A stretch of DNA of 58,318 nt from Chthoniobacter flavus. Its GTDB lineage: Bacteria > Verrucomicrobiota > Verrucomicrobiia > Chthoniobacterales > JACTMZ01. Shown piece by piece: positions 44,942 through 53,977 of this stretch; position 1 is the first letter of the stretch, and each line of letters begins with the position of its first letter. The position numbers and the translations under genes are program-made. The notes under the pieces were generated by a model. It had not been told where the DNA came from. It was given only the letters and a program-made list of their open reading frames with translations, and did not search any database. The stretch covers positions 1-58,318 of the forward strand of contig CAMBUL010000006.1 of the NCBI GenBank assembly GCA_945871065.1, written 5' to 3'.

Positions 44942-47493
44942 GCGTCGCTTTTGGCCTTCACGGGCAGCAGCCCCGCGTGGCGTGCTGCCACGGCCAGCAA
45001 ATCGGCCACCCGGCGCTTGAGCCGGCGAGCGCGGACGAGGAGGAAGAGAACGAACAGGCCGTAAGCCGCGCCGGACCACCACGGGATGCCATGGCCGAGG
45101 AATTGCTGGTAGGCCAGCACGGAAAGAAGGAGGAAGTTAGCGAGGAAGTTTGCTCCACCCGCTCTCAAGCGGAGGCTGCCGCGGGTGAGGCACTTTGGTC
45201 CACCATGGTATTCGGTCACGGTGCGCAGCCGCACCAGCCACCAGAAGCTCCCGTAGATTTGCACATCCCAATTGTTCCACCCCGTATCGAGCGAGTAGCT
45301 CCAGCCCTCATCCTCGAGCAAACGCGTTGTTTCGGCCAGCAACCGTTCGCGGCCGTGACCTTCCTCGTTCCAAAATTCGAAATGGGTCGTGCCCCCCGCG
45401 CTGTGGCGCGAGGCGAGTTCCTGCTCGGGTGTGCGGATGACGCGTTCCGGCGTGCGTTTGTATTTCAGCCACGTGAAGTAGCGGCTCCAGCCGCGCACCA
45501 GCGGTTGGGTGAAGGCGAGGAAGGCGACAAGCAACCGCGCCCGCACCGAGTCGAATTGCGGCTCGAGCCGGGCATGCAGCATGTAGGAAAGAGCAACCAA
45601 AAAAGTTCCTCCGAACATCAAGTAAGGCACGATGCGCAGGTCGGGAAATCCGATGGAAAGAATGAAGACCATGACGGTTAGCAAAACCCACTCGAGGCTG
45701 GCCAGATAGTTCGCCACCTCGGAACGCGGGGTCGGATAGATGCTCTGGAAGAGGCCTTCGCCGAAAACGCCGTGGTAGATGAGTGGACGATTGATCAGCC
45801 AGGTGAAGCGCGGGGCTCCGTAAATCTGGCCCTTCCATTTCGCCGTCCCGGTCGGGCCGAAAAAGATGAGGTGTTTGAAGCGCAACATCGATTCCGCCTC
45901 GCCGTATCCTTCCTGCTGCTTGCGGAAGGCGCCGAGGGTGAAACGGCGGTAGTGCCAGACAATGGCGGCCGGACTGAACGCGATGACTTGGCCGCTCTGC
46001 TGGAGCCGCCAACAAAAATCCACATCGTCACCCGCCTTGCGGTAGTCGGGGTCGAAGCCACCGACCGCATCGAAGGCCCACCGGTGGAAGGCCATGTTGC
46101 AACCCGGAATGTGCTCGGCCACCACATCGGTGAGCAGTACATGGCTTGGTCCGCCCGGGGCCGCCGCCACGCAGGCCTGGATCCAATCCTGGGCGGGCGG
46201 AGAAATGTTCGGTCCGCCGACCCCGGCGTAGTCACCCGAGATCAGGGTACCCATCAAGTAGTAAAGCCAATCCGGGTCCGCCATGCAGTCGCTGTCCGTG
46301 TAAGCAATGACCTCGCCGGTCGCCGCGGCGGCACCCGCGTTGCGCGCGTAGCTCAAGCCCATGTTTTTCTGAAGGATACTCTGGAAATCAGGACGGGTTT
46401 TCCACCCGATAAGCCGCCCTTCGCGCGCCTTGTTCCACGCGGCGACAATTTCCTGCGTGTTGTCCGTCGATCCGTCGTCGACCAAGACGATTTCGTAGTC
46501 CGGATAGTCGACGTGGTCGAGCGCCTCAAGACAATCGCCGAGGGTCTTGCCGCCATTGTAGGAGCAGACCACAACGGAGACGCGCGGGTATTTTTCCAAC
46601 GGCACGCGCTCGGCCAACGGCTTGTCTCCGGCGAAGAGGGCTTTGACTCGGGCGTAGGCTTTCTTCGGCTTCCGCTCGCGCGTGACCAGACCGAAGGCCC
46701 AATCGGTGATTTCCTGGCCACCGCGGAACCATTCGTCGGTCCACGCGTAAATGATCGTTCCGGCCAACCCGCCGCGCACTACGCTCTCGATGTGCCAGGA
46801 GATCATTTCCGCCTGCTCGTCTTCGCTGTGGCGGATGGTATCCATGCCGAATTCCCCGAGCATGAGCGGACGGTCCTCCGCGAGGTTTTGCAGGCGCGCG
46901 AGGTAGCGATCGAAGTCCTCCTGACGGTGCAGGTAGACGTTGAAGGTGAAAAAGTCGGCGTTCTGCGGCAGCAGGTATTCGGTCGGAGGAAAGCTGGCGT
47001 AAGAATAAAGCACCTCGGGGTCCACGCGCTTGGCCAGGAAGATGAGGTGCTCGACGAATTCGGTCACGCGACCCGGGCCCAGCCAACGCACCATATGGCT
47101 GGGGATTTCATTGCCCACGAGATAGCCGAAAACGGCGGGATGCCCGCGGTTCGTTTTGACCGCATCAACCACCGCTTTTTCGATCTCGCGGCGCGTTTTG
47201 CGTTGGTTGAGGAATTCGACGTGTTCGGCCCAGGGAATGGAAATGAGGCAACGAATGCCGTGCTCCGCGCAGGCGTCGAGGAACCAGCGCGGCGGCACAT
47301 AATAGACGCGCACGAGATTGAGCCCGGCCTCGTGCATCATGGCGAGGTCGGCCTTTGCTTTGTCCGGTGCGCCGAAGTGTTCGCCCCCGGCGTCGGGGGC
47401 GAACGGACCATAGGTCGTGCCCTTGACGAAAAACTTGCGGTCGCCTTCGCGGAAGAATTTGGCTCTGACCCGGACGGGTGCGGTGAAGCTCAC
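44938..47493 (-). CDS. Fusion of a glycoside-hydrolase-like TIM barrel with a family 2 glycosyltransferase
   Basis: 851 residues. Residues 1-295 form a GH2/GH5-type barrel: FVKGTTYGPF, LNLVRVYYVPPRWFLDAC, the NE pair in YLVGNEIPSH (Glu129, acid/base) and LMLGEFGMD (Glu214, nucleophile). From 304 a GT-A domain begins, VSVVVCSYNGGKTLGDCL, with LVDDGSTDN, DxD at Asp400-Asp402 (YTDSDCMADPDW), and GAGDDVDFC-like KAGDDVDFCWRLQQSG. Two membrane helices (about 610-650) and more near the C-terminus anchor it. It is probably an inner-membrane enzyme that makes or trims a surface glycan. It is the first gene of a run with queA. Confidence 0.85.
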   Translation of the reverse strand: MSFTAPVRVRAKFFREGDRKFFVKGTTYGPFAPDAGGEHFGAPDKAKADLAMMHEAGLNLVRVYYVPPRWFLDACAEHGIRCLISIPWAEHVEFLNQRKTRREIEKAVVDAVKTNRGHPAVFGYLVGNEIPSHMVRWLGPGRVTEFVEHLIFLAKRVDPEVLYSYASFPPTEYLLPQNADFFTFNVYLHRQEDFDRYLARLQNLAEDRPLMLGEFGMDTIRHSEDEQAEMISWHIESVVRGGLAGTIIYAWTDEWFRGGQEITDWAFGLVTRERKPKKAYARVKALFAGDKPLAERVPLEKYPRVSVVVCSYNGGKTLGDCLEALDHVDYPDYEIVLVDDGSTDNTQEIVAAWNKAREGRLIGWKTRPDFQSILQKNMGLSYARNAGAAAATGEVIAYTDSDCMADPDWLYYLMGTLISGDYAGVGGPNISPPAQDWIQACVAAAPGGPSHVLLTDVVAEHIPGCNMAFHRWAFDAVGGFDPDYRKAGDDVDFCWRLQQSGQVIAFSPAAIVWHYRRFTLGAFRKQQEGYGEAESMLRFKHLIFFGPTGTAKWKGQIYGAPRFTWLINRPLIYHGVFGEGLFQSIYPTPRSEVANYLASLEWVLLTVMVFILSIGFPDLRIVPYLMFGGTFLVALSYMLHARLEPQFDSVRARLLVAFLAFTQPLVRGWSRYFTWLKYKRTPERVIRTPEQELASRHSAGGTTHFEFWNEEGHGRERLLAETTRLLEDEGWSYSLDTGWNNWDVQIYGSFWWLVRLRTVTEYHGGPKCLTRGSLRLRAGGANFLANFLLLSVLAYQQFLGHGIPWWSGAAYGLFVLFLLVRARRLKRRVADLLAVAARHAGLLPVKAKSDA

Positions 47494-47582
47494 GCCGTTT
47501 CAGCTAGGCCAAGCGAAGGCCCTTGTCGAGAGGATCACGGCATTGACCATGTCCGGGCCGCAGGTCAGGGTTTGGGCAATTC

Positions 47583-47876
47583 ATGAACATTGCCATCGCG
47601 CTGGCCCAATTCATCATGCTCGCCCTCGCCACCATGGCGGCGCACATCTTGGTTAATTCGGAGTCCGTGGCCTCGCCTCCGGTGACCCTGTCGGACACGG
47701 TCGCCACTTTCATCGCGAACCAAGGCCTCTGGTTTCTTCTCATTCCGGCTATTTGGCTTTGTTTTGCCGGTTGGTGCGAAAAAAGCAAGGGCGCCTGGTC
47801 CGGCCTCGCCCAGCCCATCGGCGCAGGAATCGCTTTTGCCATCCTCGCGATGATCGTGCTGGTGCTCATGTTTTGA
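47583..47876 (+). CDS. Small integral membrane protein, unknown
   Basis: 97 residues with three hydrophobic segments: MNIAIALAQFIMLALATMAAH, then LWFLLIPAIWLCFAGW, and GIAFAILAMIVLVLMF at the end. No known family recognised. The high share of membrane residues and the clean ATG support translation. It lies alone between the divergent fusion gene and the convergent anti-sigma gene. Confidence 0.6.
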   Translation: MNIAIALAQFIMLALATMAAHILVNSESVASPPVTLSDTVATFIANQGLWFLLIPAIWLCFAGWCEKSKGAWSGLAQPIGAGIAFAILAMIVLVLMF

Positions 47877-47950
47877 GAGGAAGCGATGCGGACAGAATCG
47901 GTCCGCGAGGGAACATGCTCACGTCCGCATGATGGTGGTGGTGCAAAATA

Positions 47951-48017
47951 GGTGGATCGCGCCGTACCGGCGCGATGGCTCTGACACTTTATCGCGATAA
48001 GGACATCGCGATCCACC
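47951..48017. repeat. Compound palindromic repeat, likely bidirectional terminator region
   Basis: ATCGCGCCG (47956-47964) and CGGCGCGAT (47968-47976) form a 9-base stem, as at 3510-3530. TCGCGAT/ATCGCGA (47992-47998, 48005-48011) form a second hairpin, and GGTGGATCGCG pairs at long range with CGCGATCCACC (48007-48017). A run of six T follows at 48025-48030. It lies between convergent genes. Confidence 0.65.
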
Positions 48018-48032
48018 GGCCATCTTTTTTCT

Positions 48033-48749
48033 TCAGCCCTGCAACGCGCTGATCAGCACGGCGGGTGAAGTCGGCGCTGGGGAGCTGCTTCCCACCGGCT
48101 CAATGGTCACCGCAAATCCCTGCATTGAGCTCATGTTATCCCCGGGTTGAACGAAACTCCGGGCCAACCCACCTTCGCGCACAGCCAGCGCACCGCAGGC
48201 ATGAACCGCGCCATCCCCGTCCACCGCCCAAACATGATAAGAGTGCGTCGCCGGGAGGACGGGAAGCCCGCCCGCTTGCACATACCATCCGCGCTGACCG
48301 CTGTCCCAGAGCACATGCGCTTTCGCATTGGCGTAATCACCATATCCCTCGAGCACGATTTGCAGGTTTTCCGGGTCGGGACGCGCATCGCGCACGACGA
48401 CCGATTCTTTTTGCCGGGTGGTGGCCGAAGCGCCCGCCAGCACGAGGAGCACGACGGCAGCAGCAGCAGCCCACGCGGCAAACCCAAAAGGCCGAACCGC
48501 TTCGGTCACTGTTTTGTCGGAGGCTTGGCCGCCGAAGACCCGGTCCATGACGCGTTGCCGCAAGGCGGGTGGTGCGGTGGCCGCCGGAGCAAGCAAGGAT
48601 AACTGGGCCGCGGCGTCGGCCAACTCATCGCGCAGGCGCAAAGCCGACGGGTTTTCCCCGCGCACCCGTTCCCAAGTGACGAGGTCTTCGCCTTCGAGCG
48701 CACTGAGCGCATCGAGTGCGGCTAACTCTTCGATTTGGTCGCGGGTCAT
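48033..48749 (-). CDS. Anti-sigma factor (RskA type)
   Basis: 238 residues. An N-terminal cytoplasmic helical part (EELAALDALSALEGEDLVTWE, cited in part) with leucine-rich sigma-binding features is followed by a membrane helix (FAAWAAAAAVVLLVLAGASA) and a periplasmic RskA domain containing HVLWDSGQRGWYVQAGGLP and HSYHVWAVDGDGAVHACG. It should hold the upstream ECF sigma factor inactive until an envelope signal. The start overlaps the sigma stop (ATGA). Confidence 0.88.
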   Translation of the reverse strand: MTRDQIEELAALDALSALEGEDLVTWERVRGENPSALRLRDELADAAAQLSLLAPAATAPPALRQRVMDRVFGGQASDKTVTEAVRPFGFAAWAAAAAVVLLVLAGASATTRQKESVVVRDARPDPENLQIVLEGYGDYANAKAHVLWDSGQRGWYVQAGGLPVLPATHSYHVWAVDGDGAVHACGALAVREGGLARSFVQPGDNMSSMQGFAVTIEPVGSSSPAPTSPAVLISALQG

Positions 48750-49327
48750 GGTTTTTCTCCGAGAAGTTCTTTCAATTTCATGAGTCCGCGTCGGGCGCGG
48801 GCCTTGACTGTTCCGAGCGGTTCGCCCAGCCGATCGGCAATCTCGCTTTGGGTGAGACCACCGAAGAAGGCCAAATCAATGACTTTGCGCTGTTCGGGCG
48901 ACAGGCGGGCCACCGCATCCCGCAAAATCTGGGTCCTCTCACTCGCATCTACCCCAGATAACGCCTCCCTGATCCCCGTGGATTCATCGGCGACCGTCTC
49001 CTTCTCAAAATCGTCCCGCAGGCGGGTGCGGCGTTGGATGGCCCGGATGCGGTCGATCGAGCGGTTGCGGGTCATGGTGAGGGCCCAAGTGAGCGGCTTG
49101 CCCTTGGCCGGATCATAGAGCTTCGCCTTGTCCCAGATCTGGATGAAGACGTCCTGCACCACATCCTGCGCGTCGGCGTCTTCCTTGAGAAACTTCATCG
49201 CCGTGGCGTAGAGGATGTTCGAATAGCGGGTGTAAAGCTGCTCAAAGGCCGCCCGTTCCCGTTTGGTGATCCGCGCCAGCAAGTCCAATTCGACGGTGCG
49301 ATCGTCTGGTTCGGGTGCGGTGGTCAT
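48746..49327 (-). CDS. ECF RNA polymerase sigma factor
   Basis: 193 residues from ATG 49327 ([14 protein letters not shown]). Sigma region 2 is in [26 protein letters not shown] (in part) and region 4 has [31 protein letters not shown] (in part). It is paired with an RskA-type anti-sigma factor, so the pair resembles the SigK/RskA group. It overlaps hemL (ATGA) and the anti-sigma gene (ATGA). Its regulon is unknown, but it may activate its own operon, which would tie haem precursor synthesis to envelope signals. Confidence 0.93.
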   Translation of the reverse strand: MTTAPEPDDRTVELDLLARITKRERAAFEQLYTRYSNILYATAMKFLKEDADAQDVVQDVFIQIWDKAKLYDPAKGKPLTWALTMTRNRSIDRIRAIQRRTRLRDDFEKETVADESTGIREALSGVDASERTQILRDAVARLSPEQRKVIDLAFFGGLTQSEIADRLGEPLGTVKARARRGLMKLKELLGEKP

Positions 49328-50613
49328 GCGGCGTGGTGCAGTGCCCGGGTGATCACCTCGACCGTGCGGACGATATCCTCGTCCGTGTGCGCCGTGCTGA
49401 TGAATCCCGTCTCGAACTGCGAGGGGGGAAAATACACGCCATGGTCCAGACAGTAATGGAAAAATTTCGCAAATCGCACGGTGTCCGATTTCTTCGCATC
49501 GTCCAAATTGTTCACCGGGCCTTCGGTAAAGAAGAGACAGAACATGCTCCCCAGGCGTTGCAAGGTGACCGGGTAACCTGCAGCGCGGATGGGCGCCTCC
49601 AGTCCCGACTGCAGCGCGGCGCCGAGTTGTTCGAGCCGGCTCCATGCCTCGGTCCGCTCCAACTCCCGCATCTGGGCCAACCCGGCCGCCAGGGCCAGGG
49701 GATTTCCCGCGAGCGTGCCCGCCTGGTAAACGGGACCATCCGGGGCGAGGTGGTCCATGACGTCGGCCCGCCCGCCGAAGGCCCCGACCGGCAAACCGCC
49801 GCCGATCACTTTACCCAGCGCGGTGAGGTCCGGAACGACCCCGCACAACTCCTGCACTCCACCGCGTGCCACGCGGAATCCGGTCATGACTTCATCGAAA
49901 ATCAAAAGAGCCTCGTGCGCCCTGCAAAGTTCGCGCAGCCGCGGCAAAAATCCGGGCAGCGGGTGGATCAACCCCGCATTGGCCGGCACGGGTTCCACAA
50001 TAACGCCGGCGATTTCCGCGCCCGCGCGGGCGAAAATTTCTTCCAGTGCTGCCGCATCGTTGAAAGGCAGGGTGATGGTCAGCTCCGCCAAGGCCCTCGG
50101 CACGCCCGCGCTGTCCGGCTGCCCCAGGGTCAGGGCGCCGCTGCCGGCCCGCACGAGCAAGGAATCGACATGACCGTGGTAGCAGCCTTCGAATTTGACG
50201 ATTTTGTCCCGTCCGGTGAATCCGCGGGCCAGCCGCAGACAGGACATGGTGGCCTCCGTCCCGCTGTTGACCATGCGGACTTTTTCGATCGACGGCAGAC
50301 GCGCCGTGATGAATTCCGCCATCTCGACTTCCAGCGGGTGGGGAAGGCCGTAGCTCAATCCGCGCACGGCCGCCTCGCGCACCGCGTCGATCACGATCCT
50401 CGGTGCGTGGCCGAGAATGGCCGGACCCCACGTGCCCACGTAGTCGATGTATTCGTGGCCGTCGACATCGTGCAGGTGCGAACCCTCGGCCCGCTCGACA
50501 AAAAAGGGTTCGCCGCCCACCCCGCGGAATGCGCGGACCGGCGAATTGACCCCGCCGGGGATGCGGACGCGGGCCGCGGCGAAAAGTTCTTGGGAGCGAG
50601 GGCGTGCGGACAT
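49324..50613 (-). CDS. hemL: Glutamate-1-semialdehyde 2,1-aminomutase
   Basis: 429 residues from ATG 50613; a GTG at 50628 is a less likely start. Marks: [72 protein letters not shown] (in part), [13 protein letters not shown], and the PLP lysine in [19 protein letters not shown]. It makes 5-aminolevulinate in the C5 route to tetrapyrroles. It lies 15 bases after the PfkB-type kinase gene and is coupled to the sigma factor gene. Confidence 0.96.
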   Translation of the reverse strand: MSARPRSQELFAAARVRIPGGVNSPVRAFRGVGGEPFFVERAEGSHLHDVDGHEYIDYVGTWGPAILGHAPRIVIDAVREAAVRGLSYGLPHPLEVEMAEFITARLPSIEKVRMVNSGTEATMSCLRLARGFTGRDKIVKFEGCYHGHVDSLLVRAGSGALTLGQPDSAGVPRALAELTITLPFNDAAALEEIFARAGAEIAGVIVEPVPANAGLIHPLPGFLPRLRELCRAHEALLIFDEVMTGFRVARGGVQELCGVVPDLTALGKVIGGGLPVGAFGGRADVMDHLAPDGPVYQAGTLAGNPLALAAGLAQMRELERTEAWSRLEQLGAALQSGLEAPIRAAGYPVTLQRLGSMFCLFFTEGPVNNLDDAKKSDTVRFAKFFHYCLDHGVYFPPSQFETGFISTAHTDEDIVRTVEVITRALHHAA

Positions 50614-50628
50614 CCGATGGGGTCGCAC

Positions 50629-51738
50629 TTAAAGCGTGCGCAGGAAGCTGACCACGTCCTCGACGGTCGGACTTTTGGCCGTGCGCACGTAAAAACCGGA
50701 GGTGGCCACGCCGATTTGCAGGCTGACATCAAGCGGCGCCCCGAGAAGGCGTCCGATGCAGAAGCCCGCGTTGAAATGGTCGCCGGCGCCCGTGGTGATC
50801 TTGGGTTTATCGATGAAAGGCCCTGCGACCGCTGCGCTGCCCGTGGCATCGGCCGCCGCGGCGAACGAGACCGGGTGGATAACCACGGTTTCGACGCCGA
50901 GCTTTTCGCGGATCCGGGCCGCGTGGGCCGCCACGGCTTCGTGTGCTTCCTCGCAGGGTGGGAAGCCGAGCACCTCGCCGATCTGGCGCCCTTCCTGCAG
51001 GTTGAGTCCGAGAATGACCTTGGCATGTTTCTGGAATTTCGCGATCAGATCGACCGCCTTAGCGATATCATCGGGCGTGCGTTTGGCCGGGTCGGCCAAG
51101 TCGAAGAAAATCCAGCGCGGGCCGGTGACCAGCGGCATCACTTTGTTGAGCAGTTCCTCGAAAATGCGCGTCATGCCGGTGAGCATGGTCCAATTGACCA
51201 GCGCGATGAGGGCGGAGTCGTTGAAGAGCGTGACCAACTTCTCCAGCGGAAGATGCTCGAGGAGATTTTCCCAATTCACTTCGCGCAGGCTGAGGTGCTG
51301 GCCGAACATCAGTTTGCCATCGTCGAACTCGATCGCGTCGGTGTAACCCGGTTCGGCCAGTGAGATCACCTTGGCGCGCGCCGCGAAATCGGCGAAGACC
51401 GGATGGATATTTGGCGCCCCGAGATTGCCGACATAAGTGACCGGTGTGCCGTAAGCATCGAGGGCGTTGGCCATGATCGGGCCGTTGCCGCCGAGTTTGA
51501 GCAACTGCGGGACCATCTCGAAATTCGCGCTCAAGCCCGCCGCCGAGGTGATTTTGCGGCCGAATTCAGCCATGCTTTCCATCCGCGTGTATTGCTCCGC
51601 GCTCTCGCGGGTCGCCACCACGTGGAGGATGCTGTCCACAAAACCATCGAGGCCGACCAGACTGCGCGATTCCGGCAGGACGTCCGCGCGGGAGGACAAA
51701 AGATCGGCCGCTGCGGCGGCCAGTGAGGAGTTGCTCAT
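50629..51738 (-). CDS. PfkB-family (ribokinase-like) carbohydrate kinase
   Basis: 369 residues from ATG 51738; ATG 51753 is also possible. The family's catalytic and phosphate-binding motif is ITTGAGDHFNAGFCIG near the C-terminus. N-terminal LVGLDGFVDSILHVV and LKLGGNGPIMANALDAYG, the substrate-binding half, also fit. The sugar or nucleoside substrate cannot be told. It is the first gene of the kinase-hemL-sigma-anti-sigma operon. Confidence 0.85.
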   Translation of the reverse strand: MSNSSLAAAAADLLSSRADVLPESRSLVGLDGFVDSILHVVATRESAEQYTRMESMAEFGRKITSAAGLSANFEMVPQLLKLGGNGPIMANALDAYGTPVTYVGNLGAPNIHPVFADFAARAKVISLAEPGYTDAIEFDDGKLMFGQHLSLREVNWENLLEHLPLEKLVTLFNDSALIALVNWTMLTGMTRIFEELLNKVMPLVTGPRWIFFDLADPAKRTPDDIAKAVDLIAKFQKHAKVILGLNLQEGRQIGEVLGFPPCEEAHEAVAAHAARIREKLGVETVVIHPVSFAAAADATGSAAVAGPFIDKPKITTGAGDHFNAGFCIGRLLGAPLDVSLQIGVATSGFYVRTAKSPTVEDVVSFLRTL

Positions 51739-51848
51739 GGGACCGGACAGCATAAAACCGCTGGTCGGGCCAACGCACGCGATTTCCGTTTCCGTAAAAA
51801 GAGCTTTCGCCCTGCCGCCCGCTGCGCTTTATTTATAGGTTCCTCAAA

Positions 51849-51925
51849 GGAGCCTTAGCTCAATTGGTTAGAGCGCTGCCCTGTCACGGCAGAGGTTGCG
51901 GGTTCGAGTCCCGTAGGCTCCGCCA
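51849..51925 (+). tRNA. tRNA-Asp (anticodon GTC), CCA encoded; probable integration site
   Basis: 77 nucleotides. GGAGCCT pairs with AGGCTCC, D-arm GCTCAATTGGTTAGAGC, anticodon stem CTGCC/GGCAG with loop CTGTCAC (anticodon GTC), T-arm GCGGGTTCGAGTCCCGT, discriminator G, CCA. The tyrosine integrase gene begins 95 bases after the tRNA 3' end and points away, the usual setting of a tRNA-targeted element. No second copy of the tRNA 3' end was found inside the window. Confidence 0.97.
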
Positions 51926-52020
51926 TCGCATGTCACGCGAGGGCAGGTAGTTGTGGCGGAAATGGCGGTTTGGTTTCATGCAAAATTTCATACCAACCGT
52001 TGACACCACCGCGATGCCAT

Positions 52021-53208
52021 ATGCATCGCGTCCACGTCGTAGGCCACGGATCGTCTGAGGTCAGGATCTATCCTTTGCGCCGCAAACGCTCGCGCTACCG
52101 CTCCTACCAAGTGCGCTGGTATGAGCTGGGTGAGAAGCAGACCAAGACACTGGCCGACCCCCAGAAGGCCAAAGCTTACGCCCAGCAGGTCCATATTTCG
52201 CTGCTCAACGGCGCCCGTGCATCGGAGATTACGCCTCTGGACATCAGTGTCCTGCGGGACGCGGAGTCCATCGCGGCAAAGTTCGGAGTTTCCCTGCCGT
52301 TTGCCATTCGTGAATGGGCCGATACGCGGCAGGCACTGCTCGGCACGCCCATGGTCCCCAAGGCGAGTTGCATGGCACAATTGCTCAAGGAGCTGACCAC
52401 GGTCAATGCGCAGGCTGCAGCCAAGGAATACATCAGGCTGAAGGAAGAGTCGGGGTTGTCATCCCGCCACATCCAGACGGTGCGGCAGCTGTTGACCGGT
52501 TTCGGCCGGAGTTTCGCCGCAGAACAATTGCACGAAATTCCCGTGCAGGCACTGCGGCGATTCATTGACGGGATCAGGGGCAGTGCCCGGACGAAGAACA
52601 ACTTCATCACGTGCTTGCGGACGTTCTTCCTCTGGGCGCAGAAACAGTCCTATCTGCGGCAGGACCGGCCGACCGCGGCAGCTGGTCTGGACAAGAAGCG
52701 CGAGGCTTATGTGGCTCCGCAGATTTTCACGCCGGAGGAAATGCGCCAGCTGTTGGGAAGTTCCGAGGCGGACATGGTTCCTTATCTTGCCATCGCCGCT
52801 TTTGCGGGGCTTCGCAGCTCCGAGATCGGTCGCTTGGATTGGTCGGCGGTGGATTTCGCCTCCGGTTACATCAAGGTTTCTGGGGAGATAACCAAAACGC
52901 AGCAGCGGCGTCTTGTCCCGATCCTCCCGAACCTTCGTGCGTGGCTCTTGCCGCACCTGAAGGGATCCGGCGGCGTGACCTTTGCCACTTACCGCAAGGC
53001 GCTCACGAGGTGTGGTCGCGCGGCGGGCGTTGCCTGGAAGTCGAACGCCTTGCGACACAGTTTTGGAAGCTACCGGCTGGCCGAAGTGCAGGATGCCGCC
53101 AAGGTCAGTCTGGAAATGGGCAACTCCCCGCAGATGCTCTTCAAGCACTACCGTGAGCTCGTCACTCCGGCACAGGCGCACGAGTGGTTTTCGATTTTCC
53201 CGCCGTGA
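52021..53208 (+). CDS. Tyrosine-type site-specific integrase
   Basis: 395 residues from ATG 52021; a TTG at 51970 would add 17 residues. An N-terminal arm-type DNA-binding region (RKRSRYRSYQVRWYELGEKQ) is followed by a SAM-like core-binding domain (about 115-215) and the catalytic domain. Active-site residues: Arg in FAGLRSSEIGRLDW, His and Arg in NALRHSFGSYR, and Tyr in MLFKHYRELVT. It would integrate and excise the element at tRNA-Asp. The 3' end overlaps a convergent regulator gene by 47 bases. Confidence 0.92.
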   Translation: MHRVHVVGHGSSEVRIYPLRRKRSRYRSYQVRWYELGEKQTKTLADPQKAKAYAQQVHISLLNGARASEITPLDISVLRDAESIAAKFGVSLPFAIREWADTRQALLGTPMVPKASCMAQLLKELTTVNAQAAAKEYIRLKEESGLSSRHIQTVRQLLTGFGRSFAAEQLHEIPVQALRRFIDGIRGSARTKNNFITCLRTFFLWAQKQSYLRQDRPTAAAGLDKKREAYVAPQIFTPEEMRQLLGSSEADMVPYLAIAAFAGLRSSEIGRLDWSAVDFASGYIKVSGEITKTQQRRLVPILPNLRAWLLPHLKGSGGVTFATYRKALTRCGRAAGVAWKSNALRHSFGSYRLAEVQDAAKVSLEMGNSPQMLFKHYRELVTPAQAHEWFSIFPP

Positions 53209-53710
53209 CCGGCTGCGATGGTGTGGTGCGCTTGGCTTGGCCCTTGGGTTGCGGCGTTGGCGCCGGCGCGCCCATCGCTTTGGCGATCGTTTCGTGGCAT
53301 TTGGTCAGTCCCGCAATTGCGGGGCCCAGGCATCGCAGCAGGGTATCGTATTCCTGGCGAGTCGGCTCCGGTCCGCCTTCCAGAACCTCGAGTATTCTTT
53401 CGTCAATCTCCTCCAGCAGGCAGGTGATTTCCCAAAGTGCCACCCCGCGATCTCCCACCACCGCGGCCGTGCTGCGGCTGTAGTATTTTCGAACGATAAA
53501 ACACGAATCCCTCATGTGATCGCTGCTGCGACGTGTTCGCATCAATCGCATCCAGCGGACCATCTTCGGCGTGCACTCGTAGCGGTATTGGCCGCCTGCG
53601 GTCAGGATTCGCTCTCCCGGAAGGGCGTTCTTCTGGGCCAAACGGGCGATGTGCATGCGCGAGTATCCGCTGCGCCGGGCGATTTCCGGACAGGTCAGTA
53701 GTTTCGGCAT
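53162..53710 (-). CDS. MerR/excisionase-like helix-turn-helix protein
   Basis: 182 residues. The N-terminus LLTCPEIARRSGYSRMHIARLAQKNALPGE (in part) is a winged-helix of the MerR/excisionase kind, with the wing near GGQYRYECTP. The middle is helical and the last 40 residues are a Pro/Lys/Thr-rich tail. It is convergent with, and overlaps, the integrase gene, so their transcripts interfere. Likely a DNA-binding regulator or directionality factor; the exact role is not known. Confidence 0.6.
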   Translation of the reverse strand: MPKLLTCPEIARRSGYSRMHIARLAQKNALPGERILTAGGQYRYECTPKMVRWMRLMRTRRSSDHMRDSCFIVRKYYSRSTAAVVGDRGVALWEITCLLEEIDERILEVLEGGPEPTRQEYDTLLRCLGPAIAGLTKCHETIAKAMGAPAPTPQPKGQAKRTTPSQPVTAGKSKTTRAPVPE

Positions 53711-53764
53711 AACAGTCTAAAAACGTCACATGTAACATTGCAGAGTTGACACGGCAACAGGTGC

Positions 53765-53977
53765 GTGAACTACACGCATTCCACTCAACATCTCGTCAAA
53801 AAAAAGCAACTTGCCTCCCTTCTGGGAGTTTCTCCCCGAACGGTCGACCAATGGGTCCATCGGCGGTGGATTTCCGTCATTGCCCCGACGGCCCGTCTGC
53901 ACCTCTTTGATCCCGCGGAAGTCCGCGAGGCGCTCAAGAGCCGCTTCGGGATCAAAGCACAGGAGGTGCGGAAGTGA
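53765..53977 (+). CDS. Small excisionase-like helix-turn-helix protein
   Basis: 70 residues from GTG 53765. LVKKKQLASLLGVSPRTVDQWVHRRWISVI is the winged-helix pattern of Xis/MerR-like proteins (in part), with LHLFDPAEVREAL as the wing end. The gene starts a chain of five genes that overlap by four to seven bases. It may be the excision factor or the copy-number regulator. It overlaps the next start by GTGA. Confidence 0.7.
   Translation: MNYTHSTQHLVKKKQLASLLGVSPRTVDQWVHRRWISVIAPTARLHLFDPAEVREALKSRFGIKAQEVRK

Noticed and set aside
45772-47586. 604-codon open frame antisense to the GH-GT fusion gene
   Set aside because: Shadow frame; the minus-strand product has clear enzyme motifs.
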